Origin: Bacillota bacterium
Lineage (GTDB): Bacteria > Bacillota > UBA4882 > UBA8346
Length of the DNA stretch: 64,000 bases
Reading direction: 5' to 3'
Assembly: GCA_023401925.1 (NCBI GenBank)
Contig: JAEXDA010000077.1
Location: 124,001-188,000 of the forward strand
Shown here: one piece after another, positions 27,111-35,438 of the stretch
Layout of the letters: the number at the start of each line of letters is the position of its first letter
How positions within the stretch are numbered: position 1 is the first letter of the stretch
Made by a program: the position numbers and the translations under genes
The notes under the pieces: generated by a model
The model's input: only the letters and a program-made list of their open reading frames with translations
What the model was told of the DNA's origin: nothing
Databases searched by the model: none

Positions 27111-28949
27111 TTGTTTAAAGTTGCTCGAGAAATTTTTATTTATTTTGCAGTTGCGATCATTACCCTTTTATTAGTAGTTAATTATATGAATCCCCAGAAA
27201 CAGCCCGAACAAATAAGTTTTGAACAGTTCATGCGAAAGGCTGAAACTGGTAAGATAATTGACGCGGTTGTCAACAATAACGACGGCACCATTCAGGGTA
27301 AACAACGGGATACGAATAAAAAATACCGGACCGATGGCCCGGCCAACCATCCCGAAATTTATTATGATAAGCTCCGGGAGAAAGGTGTTAAGATTTCTTT
27401 CTCCAATACCGGCAACGGCTGGTGGGCTATTATCTTGCCAAATCTAGGTTTTATTGTTTTATTCGTAATTTTCTGGTTTTTCTTGCTTAACCAGATGCAA
27501 AACAGCGGCAATAAGGCGCTATCTTTTGGAAAAAGCAGAGCCAGGCTTCATACAGAGGACAAGTCAAAGACTCTTTTCGATGATGTGGCCGGTGCAGATG
27601 AGGCTAAAGAAGAGTTGGTTGAAATTGTGGACTTTTTAAGACAGCCCAGGCGGTTTACTGAACTAGGGGCTAAAATTCCCAAAGGAGTTTTGTTGATCGG
27701 GGCGCCGGGTACAGGGAAAACTCTACTGGCCAAAGCGGTAGCCGGTGAAGCCGGAGTTCCTTTCTTCAGTATCAGTGGTTCCGACTTTGTCGAGATGTTT
27801 GTGGGGGTCGGGGCATCAAGGGTTCGTGATTTATTTGATCAGGCAAAAAAGAATGCTCCTTGTATCGTTTTCGTGGATGAAATTGATGCGGTCGGTCGTC
27901 AAAGAGGGGCCGGTTTGGGTGGCGGACACGATGAACGGGAACAGACCTTGAATCAACTCCTCGTTGAAATGGACGGATTTGAACCGAATTCGGGTATTAT
28001 ATTGTTAGCGGCCACCAATCGTCCTGATGTCCTTGATCCGGCGTTGTTAAGGCCCGGGCGCTTTGATCGTCAGGTTACCTTGGATATACCGGATATTAAA
28101 GGCCGTGAAGATATTTTAAAAGTACACTCCAAAGGAAAACCTTTGGCGCAAGATATTGATCTCAAGGTGCTTGCCAGACAAACCCCCATGTTTACCGGAG
28201 CAGATCTGGCCAATGTGCTCAATGAAGCGGCCCTTCTTGCAGCCCGTAGAAATAAGAAAAAGATCTCGATGGATGAGTGCGAGGATGCTATTGAAAGAGT
28301 TATCGCCGGGCCGGAGAAAAAGAGTAAAATTATGAGTACCAAAGAGAGAGAACTAACCGCGTATCATGAGGCTGGGCATGCCTTGGTTGGACATTATTTG
28401 CCCACAGTGGATCCGATTCACAAAATATCAATTATTCCGCGTGGTGCTGCCGGTGGTTATACTTTGGCATTACCTTTGGAAGATAAGCATTACAATACCC
28501 GGACTGAACTATTGGAGAATGTCGTTTTCGCCTTGGGTGGAAGGGCTGCTGAGGTTATCGCCCTCAATGAAATCAGTACCGGAGCCCGAAACGATTTGGA
28601 ACGGGCTACCAAGACAGTCCGCAAGATGGTTACCGAATATGGAATGAGTGACGAGCTTGGGTATATGACTTTTGGTCATGGCCAGGAGGAACAGGTCTTT
28701 TTGGGTCGGGACTTTACCCGTGAAAAAAATTACAGTGAAGAAATCGCTGCTGCAATTGACAGAGAAATTAAACAAATCATGGATTCTTCTTTCGTAAAAT
28801 CAAAAACGATCATTGACGAACACCGTGATATGCTGGATGCGATAGCCAAAACATTACTGGAGAAAGAAACGATCGAAGGCAATGAATTTTTAGCTTTGCT
28901 TGGTGAAGCGCCGCAGGGGGAAGAACCCACAACTGTAACCGAGGCTTAA
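27111..28949 (+). CDS. ftsH: ATP-dependent zinc metalloprotease FtsH
   Basis: Membrane-bound AAA protease that degrades misfolded membrane proteins and regulators. N-terminal membrane segment (IFIYFAVAIITLLLVV), an extracytoplasmic domain, second membrane segment (GFIVLFVIFWFFLL), AAA domain with Walker A GAPGTGKT (197-204), Walker B CIVFVDEID and the RPGRFDRQ arginine-finger region, then the peptidase site HEAGH (419-423). With the TTG start at 27111, eight bases after GGAGGGAG, the length is 612. A longer frame from 27090 would place the ribosome site inside the gene. In E. coli FtsH sets LpxC level, which is of interest since this genome has lpxC. Confidence 0.97.
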   Translation: MFKVAREIFIYFAVAIITLLLVVNYMNPQKQPEQISFEQFMRKAETGKIIDAVVNNNDGTIQGKQRDTNKKYRTDGPANHPEIYYDKLREKGVKISFSNTGNGWWAIILPNLGFIVLFVIFWFFLLNQMQNSGNKALSFGKSRARLHTEDKSKTLFDDVAGADEAKEELVEIVDFLRQPRRFTELGAKIPKGVLLIGAPGTGKTLLAKAVAGEAGVPFFSISGSDFVEMFVGVGASRVRDLFDQAKKNAPCIVFVDEIDAVGRQRGAGLGGGHDEREQTLNQLLVEMDGFEPNSGIILLAATNRPDVLDPALLRPGRFDRQVTLDIPDIKGREDILKVHSKGKPLAQDIDLKVLARQTPMFTGADLANVLNEAALLAARRNKKKISMDECEDAIERVIAGPEKKSKIMSTKERELTAYHEAGHALVGHYLPTVDPIHKISIIPRGAAGGYTLALPLEDKHYNTRTELLENVVFALGGRAAEVIALNEISTGARNDLERATKTVRKMVTEYGMSDELGYMTFGHGQEEQVFLGRDFTREKNYSEEIAAAIDREIKQIMDSSFVKSKTIIDEHRDMLDAIAKTLLEKETIEGNEFLALLGEAPQGEEPTTVTEA

Positions 28950-29038
28950 TTCAATTACCGATAGAGAGGGAAACGAAGTGAGAGAAAAATATACTCTTGC
29001 TACCGCTTCCCTTTGTTTTTTTAATAGTGGAGGTATTC

Positions 29039-30241
29039 ATGAAGCATCCATATTTAAATACGGTTTATACCAATTTAATCCTCCAGAGGGATTATGAGCC
29101 GGTCCAGTCGGTAGGACCGGCAATACCTCAGGAACTTTTGTTCCTGCAAAAATACCACCATGATACATACTTTTTGGTACAATTGATTGATGGCGATATA
29201 TTTGATCCCCAGACAGTGAGAACAAAGCTAAAGGCTGACTATCAATCGTTGATTAACATGAACTCCAACCAATTGATGCATATGGTTGAGGTTTTAGTGT
29301 TTGACCAGACGCCCGCGGAGGAAATAATTTCAGCCATTGAAGATGGTTTGGCCAATCCTGAATTCGCAAAGTGTTATTTTTCCTGTTTTATCGTAGATTT
29401 ATCAACCAGGACCGTTACCAGGCAATCAAAGTCATCGATCAACACCGATGGGCTTGAAAAGTTATTGAAAACGCAATTTGATGAGATCAATCCGGATTAT
29501 GAAGTATTGCCGGATATTAGTAGGCTCCTGGCTTTACGAAGGCAAGAATATACAATCGATGTTAAAGTAACAAAACCTGCTTTGACGTATGCTTTAATCG
29601 GGATCAATATTGCGGTATTTGTATTTTTTAACTTTTACGCGATGATGCAGGGCAGACAATATGAATCGATGTTAGTGGATTTCGGTGCCAAAGATAACGC
29701 ATTGATAATTACCGGGCAATATTGGCGGCTGATTTCACCAATTTTTTTACATGGCAACTGGCTGCATTTATTGGTGAACTGCTATTCGCTATTTGTGGTT
29801 GGCAATATTGTAGAACGGATCTTCGGACATGCCAAGTATGCGGCAATTTACTTCCTTGCCGGAATTTACGGCAGCATTGCCAGTTTTATTTTCTCTTCTA
29901 ATCCGGCTGTCGGAGCCTCGGGAGCTATTTTTGGATTGTTGGGAGCCTTGGTTTATTACGGAGTTGAGCGGCCAAAGATATTTAAAAAGTATTTTGGCTA
30001 TAATGTTTGGATTACTTTGCTAATGAATATCGTAATTGGCTTTTCAATGCCGGGAATTGATAACTTTGCTCATCTTGGAGGCCTTGGCGGAGGTTTTTTG
30101 ACAGCTTATGCCTTGAAGGTAAGTGATGAAAAGACTAAGTTTTTGGCACGAATGATTTTGTTTATTATTGTGCTTTTCGTTGCGGTTCTGGCTTTTTATT
30201 ACGGCCTGATGAACCCGAATATAGCAAATCCGAGTGTTTAA
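29039..30241 (+). CDS. Rhomboid-family intramembrane serine protease
   Basis: Cleaves substrates within the membrane. The first 180 or so residues are a soluble domain that I do not recognise. Six or more membrane helices follow, with the catalytic Ser294 in VGASGAIFG and His345 in NFAHLGGLGGG, and HGNWLHLLVNCYSL on the helix before. The ATG at 29039 has AGTGGAGG upstream; a longer frame from 28997 lacks a site. 400 residues, like YqgP-type rhomboids, which also carry an N-terminal soluble domain. It overlaps no neighbour, and folB begins 20 bp later. Confidence 0.93.
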   Translation: MKHPYLNTVYTNLILQRDYEPVQSVGPAIPQELLFLQKYHHDTYFLVQLIDGDIFDPQTVRTKLKADYQSLINMNSNQLMHMVEVLVFDQTPAEEIISAIEDGLANPEFAKCYFSCFIVDLSTRTVTRQSKSSINTDGLEKLLKTQFDEINPDYEVLPDISRLLALRRQEYTIDVKVTKPALTYALIGINIAVFVFFNFYAMMQGRQYESMLVDFGAKDNALIITGQYWRLISPIFLHGNWLHLLVNCYSLFVVGNIVERIFGHAKYAAIYFLAGIYGSIASFIFSSNPAVGASGAIFGLLGALVYYGVERPKIFKKYFGYNVWITLLMNIVIGFSMPGIDNFAHLGGLGGGFLTAYALKVSDEKTKFLARMILFIIVLFVAVLAFYYGLMNPNIANPSV

Positions 30242-30260
30242 ACTTTCGAGGTGTCGGAAT

Positions 30261-30623
30261 ATGGACAGCTGCAAACTAAGTTTGAAAAATATGGTGTTTT
30301 ACGGTCATCATGGAGTCTATTCTTTTGAAAAAGAATTTGGTCAAAGGATTGAGGTTGATGTTGAATTATGGGCGGATTTTACCGAGGCCGCCCATAAGGA
30401 CAATTTAGATAAGGCCATTAATTATGTAAGTGTTTATGAAACCGTTCAAGATGTGGTTGAGAAGCAGTCCTTCGATTTAATTGAAGGGCTGACTCAGGCA
30501 ATTTGTGAACAAGTCGCCGGCAGGTACGGAGTCCAAAAAATCATCGTCAGGGTTAGGAAACCACAACCGCCTGCCGGAGGCTTAATCGATGCTGTTGAAT
30601 TCGAGATTTGCAGGGAATGTTAA
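30261..30623 (+). CDS. folB: Dihydroneopterin aldolase
   Basis: Folate pathway enzyme that cleaves 7,8-dihydroneopterin. The 120-residue protein has NMVFYGHHGVYSFEKEFGQRIEVDVEL with the substrate-binding Glu, and the C-terminal catalytic Lys region IIVRVRKPQPP. Start ATG at 30261 with CGAGGTG before it. No other folate gene is nearby, and it sits after the rhomboid gene. Confidence 0.93.
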   Translation: MDSCKLSLKNMVFYGHHGVYSFEKEFGQRIEVDVELWADFTEAAHKDNLDKAINYVSVYETVQDVVEKQSFDLIEGLTQAICEQVAGRYGVQKIIVRVRKPQPPAGGLIDAVEFEICREC

Positions 30624-30626
30624 CTT

Positions 30627-31736
30627 TTACTTCCCTTGCGGTTTCTCATCTAGAACCACATCAACACTAAATCTTCTTCCGCTTCTTATCACTGTCAAAT
30701 TCACCGTATTGCCAGGTTTTTGTTTGTTGATAGCACTGATTAATTCGTTAGAATCGGATATGTTCTGATGATTAAACTCAATAATCAGGTCGTAGTCTTG
30801 CAATCCGGCTCGGGCGGCCGGCGAGTTACGAACCGGACCAATCAAAACTCCGTCACTGTACTCAGAAAGACGTAATTTGGATTTGAATTTGGCATTAAAC
30901 ATTTTTAAATCGATGAAGTAGGCGCCGAGCCACGGCCGGCTGACTTTTCCGGTACTGACCAATTCTTGCAGAATACTTTTTACAGAATTAATCGGGATTG
31001 CGAATCCGAGACCCTGGCCATTGGCGCTTACTGCCGTATTGATACCAATGATTTCGCCTTGGAGGTCTAAAAGGGGACCGCCGCTATTTCCGGGATTGAT
31101 TGCGGCATCGGTTTGAATCATGTTTTGATAGGATTGTGAATCATTGGCGCCTTCACCGGCCGTCAATGGGCGGCCTTTGGCGCTAATAATCCCCACGGTA
31201 ACGGTATGATCGAGCCCAAAGGGGTTCCCAATCGCAATAACCCAATCACCGATACGGGATTTATCGGAATCACCCAGATTCAGATAAGGGGTTTGGTTTT
31301 GGGAGTTTACTTTTAGAACGGCTACATCCAAATCAGTGTCGATACCCACCAGTGTGGCGCTGAGCGGTTCTTTTTGATCTTTAAGAATAACCTCAATTGA
31401 TTTGGCGCCGGCCACAACATGAGCGTTTGTTAAGATGGAACCGCTGTCATTGAAGAAAAAACCGCTTCCCTGGGATTGGTATTCCTTTTTAGGGGGTGGA
31501 CCGAAAAATAAACGTGGAGATTCTTGGGTTACGTAGGTTGTAATAATCCAAACAACAGCAGGTGAACTTTGTTCTGCAATATCAGCAATAATTGAAGAGT
31601 CGTTAATGCTTAGATTTGCTGCAGTAACCGTTTTCATTAACCCCGAAAAAACTAAAGCCATGAATAAGGTTAAAATTATAAAGCGCCTAAGGAAACTTTT
31701 ACGAAGAAAATTTTTATGCTGTAGCCAATTTCTCAT
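30627..31736 (-). CDS. HtrA/DegP-type serine protease
   Basis: Envelope quality-control protease. N-terminal signal anchor (RRFIILTLFMALVFSGLM), trypsin-like domain with the triad His106 (TNAHVV), Asp137 (DTDLDVAVLKV) and Ser218 (NPGNSGGPLLD), then one PDZ domain (GVLIGPVRNSPAARAGLQDYDLIIEFN). 369 residues from the ATG at 31736, which follows CGAGGTGGACAAA; a GTG nine bases upstream overlaps that ribosome site and is rejected. It is convergent with folB (3 bp apart). It would act in the periplasm of a diderm cell. Confidence 0.93.
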   Translation of the reverse strand: MRNWLQHKNFLRKSFLRRFIILTLFMALVFSGLMKTVTAANLSINDSSIIADIAEQSSPAVVWIITTYVTQESPRLFFGPPPKKEYQSQGSGFFFNDSGSILTNAHVVAGAKSIEVILKDQKEPLSATLVGIDTDLDVAVLKVNSQNQTPYLNLGDSDKSRIGDWVIAIGNPFGLDHTVTVGIISAKGRPLTAGEGANDSQSYQNMIQTDAAINPGNSGGPLLDLQGEIIGINTAVSANGQGLGFAIPINSVKSILQELVSTGKVSRPWLGAYFIDLKMFNAKFKSKLRLSEYSDGVLIGPVRNSPAARAGLQDYDLIIEFNHQNISDSNELISAINKQKPGNTVNLTVIRSGRRFSVDVVLDEKPQGK

Positions 31737-31841
31737 TTTGTCCACCTCGAATATGGTTTTCTTGTTTATTTGTCCTCTTTTAGATATTGTTTCTTGCTGA
31801 ATGGAAAAATCCCTGCTTTCTCAGTTTCTGTAAATATTGGG

Positions 31842-31871
31842 TTGACTCTTTAAAAGTAGTATGGTTATACT
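31842..31871 (+). promoter_or_regulatory. Sigma-A promoter candidate of birA
   Basis: TTGACT (31842-31847), 18-bp spacer, TATACT (31866-31871), with the start codon 18 bp further on. The very short leader leaves room for repressor binding at the promoter itself, but I see no convincing BirA operator. Confidence 0.6.
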
Positions 31872-31889
31872 TTGATAGGGGTCCAAAAA

Positions 31890-32891
31890 ATGTTGGAACA
31901 GGTACTGAAGATTTTAAAGGTTCATCAGGGGCAATATGTTTCCGGTGAATTATTAGCCCAAAACTTAGGGATAAGCCGGGCTGCTATCTGGAAATATTTG
32001 GTCCGGCTTAAGGAGATTGGATACGAAATTGAAGCTGCACCACGGAAAGGATACCGGCTTTTGAGCCCGACGGTGTTATTACACCCGCTTGAAATTAAAG
32101 ATGGTCTGCAAACCACAAAATTTGGTCAGATTATTTACGAACAGGCAGAGATCGATTCGACCAACAAATGGGCTAAGACATTGGCGGGACAGCAAAATGC
32201 CCCCGAGGGTACTCTGGTAATTGCTGAGAAGCAGACTGGGGGCCGGGGCCGGATGGGGAGAAGTTGGTCTTCAGCACCTGGCCTGGGACTATGGTTTAGC
32301 CTAATTTTGCGTCCTCAAATTAGTATGTCGGCTTTGGCCGGGATTATGCTTCTTACTGCTGTCAGTATGGCGAAAACCATTTTTCAGGTCACTGGGATTC
32401 AAGTCCAAATTAAATGGCCTAATGATGTAATGTATCAGGGTCGAAAACTTGTGGGAATACTCGCCGAATTAAACGGTGAAATCGATATGGTTCATTATTT
32501 GATTTTAGGAGTAGGGGTTAACGTCAATCACACGAAGGAAGATTTCCCGGAAGAGTTAGCTGGAATCGCTACCTCTTTAAAAATCATTCTCGGTGAAGAT
32601 TGTTCGCGTCGCTTGATTTTACAGGAATTTTTAAAAGAGTTGGAAACCGCATACAACCAGTTGCCCCCATCCGGAATTGCGGACGCGACTATAGAATATA
32701 CCAAAATTCATTCGGCAACCTTAGGGAAAAAAGTAAAAGTCAATATGGGTCCCGGACGTATTTTAGAAGGAGAAGCTTTGGATTTGGAATCTGACGGTAG
32801 TCTTCTTGTTCGTGAATTGAACGGTAAAATATCACGAGTTTATTCTGGAGACATCATTGAGAGATTAGAAAATAAAAAGTTGGAGGGATGA
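31890..32891 (+). CDS. birA: Bifunctional biotin-[acetyl-CoA-carboxylase] ligase / biotin repressor
   Basis: Biotinylates carboxylases and represses biotin genes. N-terminal winged helix (GELLAQNLGISRAAIWKYLVRLKEIGYEIE), then the ligase core with GGRGRMGRSWSS (biotinyl-AMP loop), IKWPNDVMYQGRKLVGIL and the C-terminal SH3-like domain (GRILEGEALDLESDGSLLV). 333 residues. ATG at 31890 follows AGGGGT; the TTG at 31872 would put that site inside the gene. Confidence 0.95.
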   Translation: MLEQVLKILKVHQGQYVSGELLAQNLGISRAAIWKYLVRLKEIGYEIEAAPRKGYRLLSPTVLLHPLEIKDGLQTTKFGQIIYEQAEIDSTNKWAKTLAGQQNAPEGTLVIAEKQTGGRGRMGRSWSSAPGLGLWFSLILRPQISMSALAGIMLLTAVSMAKTIFQVTGIQVQIKWPNDVMYQGRKLVGILAELNGEIDMVHYLILGVGVNVNHTKEDFPEELAGIATSLKIILGEDCSRRLILQEFLKELETAYNQLPPSGIADATIEYTKIHSATLGKKVKVNMGPGRILEGEALDLESDGSLLVRELNGKISRVYSGDIIERLENKKLEG

Positions 32892-32894
32892 CTC

Positions 32895-34211
32895 ATGGAT
32901 GTGAAAGGTCTGGCAGTTGTGATGGCTGCGCTCTTGTTTTTTTTCATAACCCCGACCCCGGTTATTCAATCGGTAACTCCCAATACCGCTTCGAATATAG
33001 GCGAAATTGAGGTGACAATTCAAGGTGATAAATTTGCCAAAGATGCCGTGGTAAAGTTAAGCAGATCCGGAGAAACCAATGTAGTAGCTAAGAATGTCAC
33101 TTTTGTTTCACCGCAAAAAATTAATTGCATCTTTGATTTAAAAGATAAGCCTTTGGGAAAATGGGACCTCGTTGTTACCAATAAGAAAATTCGTTCGGCA
33201 AAACTAATTGCGGGTTTTACCGTAGGATTACCTTCTCCTATCGTAAAAGCGGTAACTCCTGACCAAAGCGGCAATAGTGGAACCGTTAGCTTAACAATTA
33301 AAGGAGCGGCATTTCGAACCGGGGTTTTTGTGGTGCTTTCCAGTAGGCAAATGGATATTGGAGCGACCAAGGTCAAAGTTGCTTCGGAAGCCCAGATTAG
33401 TTGCGAAGTAAATTTAAATCAGGCTGATCCGGGGGTATATAATGTGAAAGTCGTCAACAATGATGGAAAGTCGGGAGTCCTCATCAATGGCTTCTCCATC
33501 ACAGGACCAGCACCACAACCTGTTGTTGATGTTACAAAACCAATCATTACGAATATAATTCCCAACCGAGGGTTTAATAACGGTATGATTTTAACTTGCA
33601 TCGAAGGAAAAGGTTTTGATTCGAGCTGTATCGTTAAACTCAGTCGTAACGGACAGGATGACTTGCCTGGTCTTAATATAAAGGTTGAAGATAATCATCA
33701 AATTACTTGTTTCTTCGATATTAACAGTCAACCTGAAGGGAAATATAATGTTGAGGTTACCAATCCTTCGGGTCAAAAAGCATTCCTGGCCGATGGATTT
33801 ACGGTAGAAAGTTTCACGCCGGTTTTGGACAACCTTAATAAGAAATTAAAGGCGATTTATTTCGATACCGATAAATTTGAAATTCGTTCGACCCAAGTTT
33901 CCAGTTTAAATGCAGATCTGGCCGTTCTTAAAACCTATCCTCAATTTTTTATTATCTTGGGCGGGCATACCGACGAAAGAGGCGGCATCAATTATAATTT
34001 GGAATTATCAGAAAAGAGAGCGAATGCTGTCAAGGGGTTTCTTACCGCCCAGGGTATCGACCCACAGAAAATAACGATTTATGCTTATGGAAAAGAATTT
34101 CCATCAGCCACGGGACACGATGAATCTTCTTGGTGGCAGAACCGTCGGGTTGATATTAAGATTTGGGAAGTTCCCACTATGAAGGAAGAGGATTCGAGAA
34201 AAAAGCAATGA
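32895..34211 (+). CDS. OmpA-family protein with IPT/TIG-like repeats
   Basis: Exported protein of 438 residues. A hydrophobic N-terminus (LAVVMAALLFFFITP) acts as signal or anchor. Three immunoglobulin-like IPT/TIG repeats follow at about 22-110, 112-200 and 212-305, each opening with a VTPNTASNIG or IPNRGFNNG-type motif and ending with a G-F pair. The C-terminal 110 residues are an OmpA/Pal peptidoglycan-binding domain: GGHTDERGGINYNLELSEKRA, IYAYGKEFPS and NRRVDIKIWE. This domain binds diaminopimelate in the cell wall and is usual in proteins linking wall and outer membrane, which supports a diderm envelope. It starts 3 bp after birA. Confidence 0.88.
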   Translation: MDVKGLAVVMAALLFFFITPTPVIQSVTPNTASNIGEIEVTIQGDKFAKDAVVKLSRSGETNVVAKNVTFVSPQKINCIFDLKDKPLGKWDLVVTNKKIRSAKLIAGFTVGLPSPIVKAVTPDQSGNSGTVSLTIKGAAFRTGVFVVLSSRQMDIGATKVKVASEAQISCEVNLNQADPGVYNVKVVNNDGKSGVLINGFSITGPAPQPVVDVTKPIITNIIPNRGFNNGMILTCIEGKGFDSSCIVKLSRNGQDDLPGLNIKVEDNHQITCFFDINSQPEGKYNVEVTNPSGQKAFLADGFTVESFTPVLDNLNKKLKAIYFDTDKFEIRSTQVSSLNADLAVLKTYPQFFIILGGHTDERGGINYNLELSEKRANAVKGFLTAQGIDPQKITIYAYGKEFPSATGHDESSWWQNRRVDIKIWEVPTMKEEDSRKKQ

Positions 34212-34268
34212 GCTGAGGAAAGAATTGCTAAGAGATTCCAGAGAAATTCTAACCCTAAAATGAAAAAG

Positions 34269-34317
34269 CAAAAAGGTGGCAGTCTACAAATTCACTTTTG
34301 AGATAGTCACCTTTTTG
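34269..34317. terminator. Bidirectional terminator between OmpA-like and ZIP genes
   Basis: CAAAAAGGTGGCAGTCT (from 34269) pairs imperfectly with AGATAGTCACCTTTTTG (to 34317), with T-runs on both strands. It serves the two convergent genes. Confidence 0.75.
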
Positions 34318-34335
34318 TTTTTTCATTCCATGTTA

Positions 34336-35079
34336 TTACTCCAACAGCATTAGAAGCGACATAACAAGGATACCTGAAATTAAAGAACAAAATTGATATA
34401 TGGAATGGGATATTTTTATGTCATGTTTGAGTTCGGGAATGAGGTCGGAACCGGCAATATAAATGAAGCCACCAGCAGTGATCGGCAAAAGAGTTAAGGT
34501 GAATCCCTTAATAACAGGTCCCAGGGCCAATGCTACAATGGCGCCGAGGACTGCAGTAAGTGCAGTAAGGAAATTATACAATAAGGCTTTTTTTACTGAT
34601 AATCCGCCATGAACAAGTACGCCAAAGTTACCGATCTCATGAGGTATCTCATGCAATATCACTGCCAATGTAGTTGTAATGCCAAGAGGTAAGCTTATGA
34701 TGAAGCTAACCGCAATCAACATTCCGACAATTAAATTATGAACTCCATCACCGATAAGGTTTACCAGAACCATGGGATGGGCATGTTCTTTGAAATTTGT
34801 GTTATGGCAATGACGCCAATGAATAAATTTTTCCAGAATAAAAAAGAACAGGATTCCAGCTAAGACTAATAATGATGCATTTAACCCATGGCCTAGTTTT
34901 TCATACGATTCTGGTAGCAAATGAATAAAGGCATCTCCCAAAAGAGCACCCGCGGCAAAACTGACCATGGTAAGTAAAAGTTTATGAATTCTATCTTCGC
35001 TGAGGGTTAAAAAAAAGACAGCAATCAACGAAATAGCACTGACGACACTTACACTAATTAATGTATAAACCCAGGTCAT
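34336..35079 (-). CDS. ZIP-family divalent metal transporter
   Basis: Imports zinc or other divalent cations. 247 residues with about eight membrane helices. Helices IV and V carry the metal-site motifs NLIGDGVHNLIVGMLIA and ILHEIPHEIGNFGVLVHGG, and the His-rich cytoplasmic loop is HWRHCHNTNFKEHAH. It most resembles the ZupT/GufA branch. No metal-regulator gene is adjacent. Confidence 0.9.
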   Translation of the reverse strand: MTWVYTLISVSVVSAISLIAVFFLTLSEDRIHKLLLTMVSFAAGALLGDAFIHLLPESYEKLGHGLNASLLVLAGILFFFILEKFIHWRHCHNTNFKEHAHPMVLVNLIGDGVHNLIVGMLIAVSFIISLPLGITTTLAVILHEIPHEIGNFGVLVHGGLSVKKALLYNFLTALTAVLGAIVALALGPVIKGFTLTLLPITAGGFIYIAGSDLIPELKHDIKISHSIYQFCSLISGILVMSLLMLLE

Positions 35080-35438
35080 ACCCGTTTTTTCATCCTTTAG
35101 TTGGTGTACCGATATTTTGGTTAAGATGGTCCAGAAGATTATGAAATATTTGACATTGTTCCCTTGAAACCTTTTTTAGAATCAGATTTTTCTTCGGTTG
35201 AACAAAATTCTTCAAAAACATAATCAACCCGTATATTTCTAAACTCCATACAATATAAATTAGATAACGACCAAGAATCTTTGAGTTTTCCAATGAAGAG
35301 GTCCCTAACGATGAATCGATCGTTTCTCCTTCCCCATGGACGGTCGGAAGGTGGTGATTTAAGCGTGCTTTCCACATAGAGAAAATGAATCCATTTTTAA
35401 TATCAGGTGCTTTTACATAAGAAAGGAGAAACCATGAA
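35080..35438. other. Spacer between ZIP transporter and SipL-like gene
   Basis: About 360 bp. Two overlapping minus-strand open frames exist (about 95 and 78 codons, 35090-35377). Neither has a ribosome site, and their products show no family features beyond one hydrophobic stretch, so I do not call them. The right end carries AAAGGAG at 35422-35428 for the next gene. Confidence 0.5.

Noticed and set aside
35090..35377. 95-codon minus-strand frame upstream of the ZIP gene
   Set aside because: No ribosome site, overlapping competing frame, low-complexity product.
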